Source: Priapulus caudatus (taxonomy: Eukaryota > Priapulida > Priapulimorpha > Priapulimorphida > Priapulidae). Taken from it: a stretch of 64,000 bases of DNA. Both the position numbers and the translations under genes were made by a program. The notes beneath the pieces were generated by a model. That model saw nothing but the letters and a program-made list of their open reading frames with translations. It did not search any database and had not been told where the DNA came from. The stretch's first letter is position 1, and each line of letters begins with the position of its first letter. Below, piece by piece: positions 10,828 to 22,814 of the stretch. The stretch is taken from the NCBI RefSeq assembly GCF_000485595.1, contig NW_014577192.1, forward strand, positions 32,661 through 96,660, in the 5' to 3' direction.

Positions 10828-12761
10828 TAAAGAGAGAGATGAATCAGTTAGAGTTAGAGAAACAGTTAGCGCGAATCATTGGAAAACACGTCTGAGTAAA
10901 TATCTGTGCCGATTCAGTGGCAATGACTGACAACGCCTAATATCAGATGTGTTTATTCCCGCATTAACTATCATTGCCACATGGCAGCATCCCATATATA
11001 CCGGCATCCATCATCCCCAAATTCGTGGGACCGGCATTTCTCAGCATTCCAAACTGTCGCCAATCATACGCAGTCATCACAGTATCGCTCATGATCCGGC
11101 ATTCCAGCATGCCAAGCATCATAGCCTCCAGCGAATCCCTATCATCGCCTAACATACCAGCATGCGCATCATCCCAACATCGCCAGCATCCAGCATCCAG
11201 CATTCGCACCCTCCCAACATCGCCAGCATCCGAACATCCCGCAGCATCTCAACATACAGCATCGCCAGCATCCCCACATATCAGCATTCCAAAATCCCAA
11301 CATCCGCAGCATCCCAACATCGCAGCATCGCAACATACCAGCATCCCAGCATGCCCACATACCAGCATCCGCGGCATTCCAACGTCTGCAGCATCCGCAG
11401 CCTCCGCCGCATCCGCATCGCGCAGCATATTAGCATTTCCAGCAGCCCAGCATCCCTAGCATTCCCGAGTATTCCCCAAAGTATCTGCATCATTTCCAAG
11501 CATCCCAACATACAGCATCGCCAACATCACGCAAGCTATCCCAGCCATACCGCAACATACCCGATCCCAGCATCCAGCATCCGCAGGCATCCCAGGGCAT
11601 CCAAGCATACCAGCATGCCCAACATACCAGCATCGCTCGAAGCATACCAGCGCATCGCCAACATCCCGCATCACAACATCCCAGCATCCCAGCATCCCAG
11701 CATCCAAACATACCAGCATCCCGGCAATCACATGGATGCAACATCCCATTATCGCCAGCATGGCCAACATACCGAGCATCCGGTATCCGCAACCTCTTCA
11801 TTATCCAGCATCGCCACATCCCTAGCATCGCCATCATTCATCAGCCCCAACATCCAAGATCCCAACATCCCATCCATCCCCACCATCCCATGCACCTCGC
11901 AACCTCCCAACATCCCACCATCGCGAACATCCCCCATCCCCCCATCCCATCACCCCAACTCCACCATCACCATCCAACATCCGCCGCATCCGCACATCCT
12001 ATCACCGCCACCACCCACCATCCCTAAAGCAGTCAGCATGCTTCAGCATGCTCCAGCACTCCCAGTATCCCAGCATTCAAGGGCATCCCGAGCATCCTAG
12101 AATGCCCAGTATTCTAACATCCCATCATCCCAGCATTCCAGCATTCATCCAGCATCCTAGAATCGCAGTATTCCAATCATCCCCAGGAAAAAAAAATTTT
12201 TTTTTTTTGTTTTTTTCATCCAATCAAGCCCCAACATCCCAGCATGCCCACCATCGGCAACCACAAATCCCAGCACCCCAACATCCAGCAGTCCCAGGCA
12301 TCTCAGAATTCCAGCATTCAGTATCCCAACATCCCAGCATCCCACCATCCATCCCCAACATCCGCCAGCAGTGCCACGATCCCAGCCTCCCACGCATCCC
12401 GGCATCCCAGCATCCCAACATCGCAGAATGCCAGTATCGCCAACATCCCAGCATCCGCAAATCCGCAGAACCCAGTATTCGGGCAAAAACATCCGCAGGC
12501 ATCCCAGCATCCAGCATCCCCAAACTTCGCAGAATCCCAGTTATTTCCAACATGCCGCAGCATCCCAGAATCCCAGATCCAGCAATACACAAACATCCGA
12601 GTAATTCCAGCATCATTCATCCCCATTGTCCAAATGATTCCGCAGGCATCCTACATCCTCCGCATCGCCTCATCCCACAAGCCGGCAGTCACTGCGACAG
12701 CTTCCCAGCAAATCACCGATTCCGTCCATGTAGAGCGAAAACACGACCGAAAAAAGTCGGC
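10660..12761 (+). repeat. GA tract plus octamer satellite array B
   Basis: A second direct copy of the GA tract (10660-10838), the leader block (about 10838-10975), the octamer array (about 10975-12627) and the trailing block (about 12628-12761). It differs from array A by frequent one-base insertions and deletions. A homopolymer scar, nine A followed by eleven T, interrupts the array near 12187-12208. Unlike array A, this copy continues past the GTCG point into the downstream module. Confidence 0.88.
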
Positions 12762-14474
12762 GGCCCTAATTATGTCCACACCGGGTTACAAACGCACATT
12801 TTTTGGCTTCTGATCTTATGGTAACAAGCGCATTCCACTGTCTCTCTTTCGCAGCACACTCATAGCACACGCATTCCGTACACACACGCGTACGCATACA
12901 ACGCACTCGCATGTACGTACGCGCACATAACGGGACGCGCCCCCGCACACTACATACGCACCCAACACGCGTCGCGCACCCATACACCCCCTCCACACAC
13001 AACCCCACTACACACACACAGCACACACACACACACACACAGCACACAGCACACACAGCACACACACAACACCAGCACACATACCGCAGCGACGCACGCA
13101 CGCACATACACGCTCGCGTGCTGGTGGCGAAAGCGATCGGCAAAAAAACGGCGTGGTGAGCAGTTTAGAATCGATCAACGAGCTCTTATCAATGTGGCAG
13201 GCCGGCAGATTTTATGGTGTTGTGGCGCTCGCTCGCTAGCATGCGAGCCTTCAGCGGTCGCGCATAATGTTAGTAGAACATGGTAATGTAGGGAGATTGT
13301 GACTGTAATTAAGCCGCGCGCCGACGTTTTTTCGTCGTCACCGCCGGCGTATTCCGTGTGGATGGAGGGCGGTGGGCAGTATGGTGGTGGATGGAGGGTG
13401 GACTGTATGTGTGTAATTGGTGGAGGAGGGTGGGTGGGTGGGGGAGGTGAGGGTAGGTGTATGGTGGTGGGTGGGGGAAGTGAGGTGGGTGTATGGTGGA
13501 TGGAGGTGAGGTGGGTGTATGGTGGTGTGGGGAGGTGAGGTGGGTGTATGGTGTGGTGGCGGGGAGGTGAGGTGGGTGTATGGTGGTGGTGGCGGGGAGG
13601 TGGAGGTGGGTGTATGGTGGTGGCGTGGGGGAGGTGAGGTGGGTGTATGCGTGGTGGGCGGGGAGGTTGAGGTGGGTGTATGGTGTGGTGGGCGGGGGAG
13701 GTGGAGGTGAGTGTATGGTGGTGTGGTGGGGAGGTGAGGTGGTGTACGGTGGGCGGGGAAGGGTGGATTAGGAATGGTGGGCTGAGGTGGGCTAGGGACG
13801 AGTTTTGAAATAGAGAGTGATGTGGGTGGTGGCTGAAGTGGGCGAGGGGTGGATTAGGATTGAGGGTGGAGCTGGGCGGGAGTTGGGCGGAACTAACGGC
13901 CTCCAGCGTGGTGGAGAAGCACGGAGATGAGCGAATGCGAGGAGAAGCTTTCGCCGCCACCCTCTCTCTTCTTCGCGCGAGGCTAAGGCCTCCCAATATT
14001 GTCTGGCTTACCATCGCGCAATTCCTGCACTGTTTCATGCGCCACTGTCACCCAACCTCCACCCTGTCACAGTCCACTGTTCACCGTTTCCTCCCACCCC
14101 TGTTTCGCCAGGCAGTTTACCGAGACGTGTAGCTACAACGCATTAACACCGACAGCCAGCACGCGCGAAAAGGATGGCTAGGAGGGGGACGGGAGGAGGA
14201 GGAGGAGGGAGGAGGAGGGGGAGAGGAGGAGGAGGAGGAAAGAGGAGGAGGAGAGGGGAGGGGGTTGTTGGCAGCGCTCACGGTGACCGCGACCCGTGAC
14301 CATATGTCCTCTAACCCGCTAAACGCGCATAAATAATACACAGCTGGCGCAAGATATTGATAACAGGGTGGCACATGCATATAATTTTAATAGTTTGTTT
14401 CGCGTGTGTAAGTCGGCATAAGCGGGTTTGAAAGCGGCGCCGGGTGGAGCGGTTGAGCCACCGTAACGTCGTTA
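12762..14474 (+). repeat. Downstream half of composite module, copy B
   Basis: The order is a 90-bp block with CCGGGTTACAAACGCACATT; a CA-rich tract (about 12855-13105); a block with GGCGAAAGCGATCGGCAAAA (about 13110-13350); a G-rich minisatellite (13358-13760); a 400-bp block (13760-14165); a GGA tract (about 14180-14260); and a 210-bp block ending at the N gap. The same order recurs at about 17448-19288. No coding frame is shared intact by the two copies. Confidence 0.85.
13358..13760 (+). repeat. GGTGGGTGTATGGTGG minisatellite, copy B
   Basis: About twelve degenerate units of roughly 31-34 bp containing GAGGTGAGGTGGGTGTATGG. Strongly G-rich on the plus strand. A second copy lies at about 18100-18580. 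Confidence 0.9.
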
Positions 14475-14499
14475 NNNNNNNNNNNNNNNNNNNNNNNNN
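14475..14499. other. 25-N assembly gap
   Basis: Exactly 25 Ns. The last bases before the gap match 19280-19288 in the other module copy; after the gap a GA tract leads into the next module. The gap therefore falls at a boundary between repeated modules. Confidence 0.99.
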
Positions 14500-16039
14500 A
14501 AGTGAAGAAGCGACGAGAGAGGAAAGCACGATCGAGATCCGAGAGAGAGAGAGAGAAGAGAAGAGAGAGAGAAGACGAGAGAGAGAGGAGAGGAAGATGA
14601 GAGAAGAAAGAGAGAGAGAGAGCAGAGCAGAGAGACAGAGACGCAGAGAGAGAGAGAGAGGAGAGCAGACGAGGGAGAGATGAGAGATGGAGATAGAGAG
14701 AGACGAGCAGAGACGAGAGCCTTCGGCACTAGGTGGAGCGCTGGAATGACGCGCGAGCGTGGAAATTAATTATGAAAATTGCTATATTAAACGATTAGCT
14801 CATATTATCGCGCGCGCGCTGAACGTATTGTCTGCCAAACATTCAGGCAGCAGCCACCAGCCACACAGCCGAGCTACGTAGTCAACCGCATCGCTTTGGC
14901 ATCATAGCCAACGGGACCAGCAGCGTTTTTCGCACGTTCGCGCGAGAGAAGACAGGTGCAGCCCGATTAGACGCACCGCGAGCAACACAACGTCAACCAT
15001 GTGACAGGGAAGCGATAATAAAACATTACCCGGCATTATCATCATCACCATCATAATATATAAAATATATGTTTGTGTGTATATATTGATAGCATGATAT
15101 AACAGATGTACGAACCCCACATGTCATATTTATATTGCTTTCGCATAAAAAGCCCGTGTGGCGCTTTGAATTAAACGCTTAGCAGCTGGCATTTTATTAA
15201 CAGGAATTTCGTATTATAATGCGCATATTTCATCGCTGCGGGCGCATTGCGCTGTACCGTAGCCTTTCACGCGGCCTGAATTAATCCAGATCATCAGGGC
15301 CTGCCCTTCATTATTATTCTGTTTTATTTAATTTTTTAACACGCATCATTAATATTATTATTTAATTCTCTGCTCAGTCGCCGATTGTTCAACGTTTAGG
15401 GGATATGTTTTAATAAGGCAGTGCCCTCCGCAGGCCGCGCAGGACGTGAGCTCAAGTCTAACAGCTTACGAGAAAAGCAAGTTATACGAAGAGAACACAT
15501 GTGGAAGCAGGGGAGGTTATATCGAGGAGAGAGATGATGAGAGAGGAGAGAGAGAGAATGAGAGGAGAGAAAGGAGATGAGAGAGAGGAGAGAGAGAGAG
15601 AGAGAACAGAGACGAGAGAGAGAGGAGACCAGAGTCTACATCAGACGATGAGAGAGACGGCAGAGAGATGAAGAGAGAGAGAGAAAGCAGACGCAGATAG
15701 AGAGAGAGAGAAGAGAGAAGAGACTGAGAAAGAGAGGACGGAGAGAGAGAGAAGAGAGAGGAGAGAGAGGAGAAGAGAAAAGAGAGAGAGCAGAGAGCAG
15801 AGAGGAAGAGAGAAAGAGAGAGAGAAGAGAGAGAGAAAGTGAAGAGAGCAGAGAGATTTAGAGAGACGAGAGAGAGAGCAGAAAGAGAGAGATTAAATTA
15901 GTTAGATGTTAGCAGGAAACAGCTTAGCCGAATCATGGAAAACAAGTATTGAGAAAACTGTCCGAGTCAGTGTGCTAATGCACTGAGCAACGCGATATCA
16001 GATGTCGCTTTATTACCCGCGATAGCTGATCATTGCCCA

Positions 16040-17290
16040 ACATGGGCAGGCATCCAGATATCCCGGCATCCCATCATCCCCAATCCCGGCATCTCAGCAT
16101 TTCACTGTCCCAACATACCAGCATCCCGGCATCCTATGATTCCGGCCATTTCAAGCCATCCAAGCCATCATAGCATCCAAGCCATCCCATCATCCCAACA
16201 TTCCAGCATCCCATCATTCCCAACATCCCAAAATTCCCAGGTATCGCATCATTCCAGCATCCAACATACCAACATCCAGCATTCCAACGTCTCAGCATCT
16301 CCCAGCATCCCAGTAGTTTCAATCATCCCAGCCATCCCAGCATCCAGGCATCCCAGTATCCCAACACCACACCCCAGCATCTCCAAATCCCATCATCCCA
16401 TTATCCCAGCATCCCAGCATCTCAGCATATCAGCCATCCTAGCATCCCAGTATTCCAGTATCTCATCCATTCCAGCATCCCAAACATACCAGGCATCCCA
16501 ACATACACAGCATCCCAACATCCCAGCATCCCAGCACCCCAGCATCCCAGCATTGCCTAGCATCCCAGGCATTCCTAGCATCCAGTTATCCCAGTACTGC
16601 CCATCATTCAGCATCCCAACATACCAACATTGTCCAGGCATGCCCATCATCCCAGCATCTCAAGCATCCCAAACCATACCAGCATCCCAGCATCCTAGGC
16701 ATCCAGTATCCAAACATACCAGCATTCCCAACATCCCAGCATCCCACCATCCCCAGCCATCCCAGAATCCCAGTTTCCTACATCCCCAGCCATCCAGCGA
16801 CCTAGCATCCCAACATTCCAGAATTCCAGTATTCCAACATACCCAAGCCATCCCAACATTCGCAGCCATCCCAACATCCCACATCCCATCACCCCAACAT
16901 CCATCACCCCAGACATCCGCATGGCAGTTCAGCATCCCAACATCCCAGCATCCAGCATCCCAACATTCCCAGGCATCCCACCATCCCAGCATTCCAACAT
17001 CCCAACATCCCAGGCATCCCACCATCCAGCCATCCCAGCAAATCCCAGTATTCCAACATCCCAGCCATCCCAGCGACCCTAGCATCCAAATCCAGAATCC
17101 CAGTATTCCAAACATCCAGCAGTCCAACATTACCAGCGATCCAACATCCCAGCATCCCAACATCCCACTTATCCCAACATCCCAGCATCCCAGCCATGCC
17201 CAACATCCAGAATCCCAGTGTTCCAACAGCAGCATCCCAGGACCCTAGCATCCCTTACATACCGGAGTATTCCAACATCAATATCATCCA
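16040..17290 (+). repeat. Octamer satellite array C (AGCATCCC)
   Basis: Same octamer as array A, with long runs of CCCAGCATCCCAGCATCC-type sequence and AACATCCC variants. All frames are open for long distances on both strands, as expected for an 8-bp unit without stops. Confidence 0.92.
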
Positions 17291-17789
17291 TTGTCCAATT
17301 GATTCCAGCATCCCTACATCCTCCGGCATCGCCCTCATCCCAAACAAGCCGGCAGTCACTTGCGACATCAGCTTCCCCCACAACACCGCATCCGCTCCAT
17401 TTGATAGCAGCGAAAACACGCAAACCGAACAAAAAGTCCGCGCCGCCCTAATCCCTACGTCCAGCACCGGGTTGCAAACGCATCACATTTGCCTCTTCGC
17501 TTCTGACTCTTATGTAACAAAGCGCATTCCCACCTGTCTCGTCTTTGCCGCCACCAGCACGTCATACCACCACGCGCTAGTCAAGGGGCCGCCCGTACAC
17601 ACACGCGTGACCGCCATAAACACGCCACCGCACGCTGCGTACGCGCCCACATACGCCGCCCCCACACCACACACGCACCCACACACCTGCGACGCGCACA
17701 CATAGCACCCCCCCCCACACACCACACACATACACCCCCTCCACACACACACACACACACACTGCGCGCACACACACACACACACACAC

Positions 17790-17840
<51 letters not shown>

Positions 17841-18099
17841 ACGCATACACGCCGCCGTGGTGACGGAAGCGATCGCAAAAACGGCCGTGGTGAACAGGTG
17901 TTAGATAGAATCGATCAACAGCCTCTTAAATCCATATGCTGCAGCCCGCCGATTATGGTGCTTGTGCGCTCGCCTCGTAGGCAGTTGCGAGGCTTCGCGG
18001 TCGCGCATGAATTTAGTAGAACATGGTAATTAGGGAGATTGTGACGCTACATTAACGCGCGCCGATCGTTTTTTCGTCGTCACCCGCCCGTATTTTCGC

Positions 18100-18580
18100 G
18101 TGGTGGATGGAGGGCGGGTGGGCGTATGGTGGTGGATGGAGGGTGGCATGTATGGTGTATGGATGGGATGGAGGGTGGGCTGTGGGTGGGCAGGGGAGGA
18201 TAGGTGTATGGGTGGTGGGTGGGTGGAAGGGAAGTGAGGTGGGTTGTATGGTCGCATGCGCAGGTGAGGTGGTGTTTTGGTGGTGCGGTGGGGGGAGGCT
18301 GAGGTAGGTTGTACTGGTGGTGGGCGGGGGAACGTGAGGTGGGTGTCTATGGGTGCGCTGGTCGGGCGCAAGCGGGCAGGTGAGGTGGGCTGTATGGTTG
18401 TGTGTGGGGGGGCAGGTGAGGTGGGTGTATGCGTGGGTGGGTGGGGGAGCGTGAGGTGGCCGTGTATGGTGGTCGGCGCGGGAGTAGGTGGGTGCTATGG
18501 TGTGGTTGGGCGGGGGAGGTGAGTGTGAGATGTATGGCTTGGCTGGTGGGTCGGCAGGGGAGGCTGAGGTGGGTGACGGT
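18100..18580 (+). repeat. GGTGGGTGTATGGTGG minisatellite, copy C
   Basis: Second copy of the G-rich minisatellite at 13358-13760, in the same place within the module. Confidence 0.88.
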
Positions 18581-19288
18581 GGGCGGGAAGGGTGCGATTA
18601 GCGATGGTGGGCTGAGGTGGGCTGGCGACGAGTTTTTGATAGAGAACTGGCATGTGCCGGTGCCGTGGGCTGAAGTGGCGAACCGGGTTGGATTAGGAAT
18701 CTGAGGGTGGAAGCTGGCGGCGAGGTTGGAGCGGAACTACGCCCTCCAGCGTGTGGAGAAAGCACGGAGATGAGCGAATGCGAGGAGAAGCTTTCCCCCA
18801 CCCCTCTCTCCTTCTTCGCCGAGGCTAAGCCTCCCATGTCTGGCTTCCCATCCGCCAATTCCTCACTGTCATCGCCACTGTCACCCAACCTCCCACCCTG
18901 TCACAGTCACTGTCACCGGTCCTCCCACCCTGTTCGCCCAGCAGTTACCGAGACGTGTAGCTACAACCATTACACCGACAGCCAGCACGGCGCGAAAGGA
19001 GCTAGGAGGGGACGCAGAGGCAGGAGCGAGGAGGGGAGGCAGAGGGAGAGGGAGAAGAGAAGGAGAGGAGGACAGGAGAGGGGAGGGGGGTGGTTGCAGC
19101 GCTCACGACCGCGAACCGTGACCATATGTCCTCTACCGCTACGCGCATAAATAATACAGCAGGCTGCCACAGATATTATAACACCACATGCATATAATTT
19201 TAATAGTTTGTCATTCGCGTGTGTAATCGGCATAAGCGGGTTTGAAGCGGCGCCGGGGTGGAGCGGTGAGCCACCGTACGTCGTTATA

Positions 19289-19510
19289 GTAATATAGAGT
19301 TTGCCTCGCGGCTGCCTGCATGACTCTCTAGCGGGTAGACGGGTCGCTACATAGAAAATAAATATAGATAACCTATATATATGTCTATATTCCATTCTGT
19401 ATATAGTCTATCTATATTATTTCCATGGTCGCTACGCACGCACGAGGCTGGTGACACCGCCACCGATGTCACACAGAGCTTTCTACAACTGTGAACAAAC
19501 TCGGCGCGGC
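19289..19510. other. Unique sequence beyond the module
   Basis: About 220 bp including a TATAGATA/TCTATAT-rich stretch near 19360-19420. No gene seen. Confidence 0.5.
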
Positions 19511-19620
19511 AGCGATGGCGCTCTCTCTCCTCGTCTCCTCTCTCTCTCTCTCTCTTCTCTCTCTCTTCTCTCTCTCGCTCTCTCTCGCTCTCTCTCTCTC
19601 TCTTCTCTTCTCTCTCTCGC

Positions 19621-19654
<34 letters not shown>

Positions 19655-19756
19655 CCTCTCTTTCTCTCTCTTTTTTTCTCTCTCGCTCTCTCTCGCTCTC
19701 TCTCTCTCTCTCTCCCTCTCCCTCAACTCTCTCTCTTTCTCTCTCTCTGTCTATCC

Positions 19757-19787
<31 letters not shown>

Positions 19788-19963
19788 CCCTCCTTCTTCC
19801 CCGGCGATGGCGCGGAATCGCTATCAATATATTGCGCTAAAATATTATTCATTAATAAAATAATATTAATGGTTCATCGTCATATCATCGTGTATATAGT
19901 TATTCACCTCCCCGGGCACTCACCAACTCCAAAACCATCCTCTCGCTCTACTGTCTCATCTCT

Positions 19964-20010
<47 letters not shown>

Positions 20011-20120
20011 ATCTCCCTCTCGCTCTCTGTCTCCTCTCTCTCTCTCTCTCTCCTCTCCTCTTCTCTCTCGCCCTCTCTTTTTTCACTCTTCTCTCACTTC
20101 CACCTGTTTACTTGCATTTT
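19511..20120. repeat. CT dinucleotide tracts with a short spacer
   Basis: CT tracts at about 19511-19795 and 19970-20095, separated by about 170 bp of ordinary DNA. Ser-Leu-rich frames are repeat translations. Confidence 0.9.
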
Positions 20121-20229
20121 GACGAACCTATTTTGTGTTAATGTTTCTCTTCTTGTTTTCGCTCTTCTTAATCTTTCTCGTTCCCCCGCGTCATCGTCCC
20201 TTTTTTTTTAATTGGTCGCCGTCTTCTTC

Positions 20230-21680
20230 TTCATCTTCTTCTTCTTCCGTGACAGTGTCGTCCATCATGCTTGTGTTCGGATCATCGATAGTTTGTCGGG
20301 TGACGTTGTTGTCGTTCGTCGCTAGTTGTCGTGTGTAGGTGGTCGCTCGTCGTCGCTCTTCATAGTTGTCGTGGTTGTCGTCGTCGTCATCATATTGTCG
20401 TGGTGCGTGCGTCGTTCGTCTCATTCGTTAGTCGGTCGGCGCTGTCAGCTCGTCGTCATCGTTAGTGTTGTCGTATGTGAGTTGGTGTCGTCGTCATCGT
20501 TAGTTGTCGTGGTGATGGTTCGTCTTCGTCACTTCGTAGTTGTCCGCGTGTCGTCGTCGTCACCCTCGTAGTTGTTCGGGTTAGTCGTCCGTCGTCATCG
20601 TAGTTGTCTGGTCGGTGGTGGTCGTCTGTCAGGCGTAGTTGGCGTGGTTGTCGTCGTCGTCGTCATCGTAGTTGTCGGTGTGGTCGTCGTCGATCATCGT
20701 AGTTGTTGTGGTCGGTCGTCGTTGTCATCGTAGTTGTCTGTGGTCGGCTGGTTCGTCGTCGTCATCGTAGTCTGTCGTGTGGTGGGTCGTCAGCGTCTCG
20801 CTAGTTGCTGCGCGGGTGGCTCGTCGTCGTCATCGTATGTTGTCGCGTATCGTGCGTGGGCGGGGCCGTCCCCGCGTAGTTTGTCGTGGCTGGTCGTCGT
20901 CGTCGTCATCGTAGTTGTCGGGTGGTCGTCGTCGTCATCGTAGGTGTCGTGTCGGCCGGGGGAGTGTGCGTCGTGCGTCGTCGTCGTCATTCGTAGGTTG
21001 TCGGCGTTGGTGCTGGGTCGCGGTCGCTCGTCGTGCATCAGTTGTCGTGCGAGCGTGTGGTGGTTCGTGCGGTCAGTCGTAGTGTCGGGGCTGGTCGTCG
21101 TCGTCACGCTAGTTTGGTCCGTGGTAGGCGGTGGGTCCTCGTCACCGCTAGTTGTCGGTGTCGGGCGGATGTCCGTCGCTCATCTCCTCCTCTCCCCGGC
21201 GCCGCGGTCGGTCGGTGCTCGCGTCACCGTAGTTGTCGTGGTGGTGGGTGGTCCGTCGTCATCGTAGTTGTCGTGGGGGTGTAATGTCGTCGTCGGTCAT
21301 CGCTACGTTGTCGCTGGTATGCGTGCGTCGTCGTCTCATCGTTAGTTGTCGGGCTGGTCGTGCGTCGTCATCGTAGTTGTCGTGGGGGTGGTCGTCGTCG
21401 TCATCGTAGTTGTCGGTGGTTGTCGTCGTCATCGTAGCTTGTCGTGGCTGGTGTCGCGTCGTCGTCATCGTAGTTGTCGTGGTGGTGGTCGGTTCGTCGC
21501 TCATTTCGTAGTTGGTCGTGGTGGTGGTCGTCGTCATCGTAGTGGTCGGGGTGGTTGTCTCGTCACTCGTAGTTGTCGTCGGTGGTGGATGCGTCGATCG
21601 TGATCGTAGTTGTCGGTGGGTGATGCGTCGTGCTTTCGGTCATCGGCTAGTTGTCGGTGGTCGTGCGTTCGCTCTCGTAG
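20230..21680 (-). repeat. GTC-type trinucleotide satellite, inverted relative to 7.2-7.7 kb
   Basis: Array of GTC, ATC, GTA, GTT and GTG triplets. Its reverse complement gives the GAC-CAC-AAC-TAC-GAT unit of 7240-7690. It is about three times longer and much noisier, with many one-base frame interruptions. The Val/Ser-rich and Thr-rich frames are not genes. Confidence 0.9.
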
Positions 21681-21683
21681 TTC

Positions 21684-21880
<197 letters not shown>

Positions 21881-22056
21881 ATTTCTGGAATTTAGGTGAA
21901 AGTAATTTCAACTCGGATGATAATGAGCACAGAGATTATTAGTATACGCCTATGCTATATATACACCTATATGCGAGAGAATTAAAGAAAGCAAACGTGG
22001 CTGCTGCGTCACGCGTATACATTTCTCATTCTCGGGGCAGGGCTGCGTGGCTGGTC

Positions 22057-22184
22057 CACTGATCTCTATAATATACTAACTAGTTTAAACTTACTAATTT
22101 ACTAATTTTTTAAAATATTTATTAATTTAATTATTAATTTACTAATTTACACTTACTAACTAGGTTAGTATATAGAGATCAGTG
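22057..22184. mobile_element. 128-bp hairpin, MITE-like
   Basis: The left end starts CACTGATCTCTATA and continues with a TACTAACTAG motif; the right end reads the reverse complement, ending TATAGAGATCAGTG. The inside is AT-rich with repeated TTACTAATTTAC. A shorter hairpin with nearly the same ends (CACTGGATCTCTACTA / TAGTAGAGATGCAGTG) occurs at 43213-43271, which suggests a small foldback family. Confidence 0.6.
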
Positions 22185-22336
22185 GGCTGGTCTGTGAGAG
22201 AGAGTATACGCTATAGCGCCCGCAAGCTCCAAGTGTATGGCATATAGATGTAACGTGAGCTGTGACTACGCCGCCGCGGATGTAACTCTAAGTGCGCAAA
22301 CTTGTCACAGACTCATCGATTGTAATGAGGAAGTGG

Positions 22337-22505
22337 CAATTCATCGTCATCGTCGTCATACGTTCACACAGAACCATCGGCATCGTCGTCACACGCTCAT
22401 ACAGAACCATCGTCATCGCGGTCACCCGCTCAAACAGAATCATCGTCATCGTCGTCACCTGCGCATACAGAACCATCGTCATCGTCGTCACCCGCTCAAA
22501 CATAG
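22337..22505. repeat. 33-bp minisatellite (GAACCATCGTCATCG)
   Basis: Five units of 33 bp beginning GAACCATCGTCATCGTCGTC and ending in a CGCTCATACA-like segment; unit starts at 22371 and 22404 confirm the period. Confidence 0.88.
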
Positions 22506-22554
22506 AATGCAGAACTGATACAAATCGCAGAACTGGCATCAGCTGATTTGTCAC

Positions 22555-22790
22555 AAATAACACACACTGTCACAGATCACGTATAGTGTCACATGTCAAG
22601 CACACTGTCACAAGTCACGTACACCGTCACAAATCACTATAGTGTCACATGCCACGTACACTGTCTCAGATCACGTACACTGTCACAAGCACACTGTCAC
22701 TTGTCACACACACGGTCAAAAGCACACTGTCACAGGTAACGGACACTGACACAAATAACACACACGGTATCAGGACACACCTATTGTCAC
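22555..22790. repeat. Degenerate TCACGTACACTGTCACA repeat
   Basis: About twelve degenerate copies of a 16-20-bp motif built on ACTGTCACA and ATCACGTACA. Confidence 0.75.
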
Positions 22791-22814
22791 GGCCCACGCA
22801 CAATGTCACACGGA

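Larger units (their letters stand above)
14500..19288 (+). repeat. Composite satellite module, copy C (full length)
   Basis: The most complete module, in the same orientation as copies A and B: GA tract (14500-14716), AT-rich core (about 14717-15515), GA tract (to about 15890), leader (to about 16040), octamer array (to about 17290), trailing block, CA tract (about 17585-17845), spacer, G-rich minisatellite (about 18100-18580), 400-bp block, GGA tract (about 19005-19085) and a terminal 200-bp block. Against A/B it differs mainly by single-base indels: in the last 60 bp I count four indels and no substitution. Confidence 0.88.
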
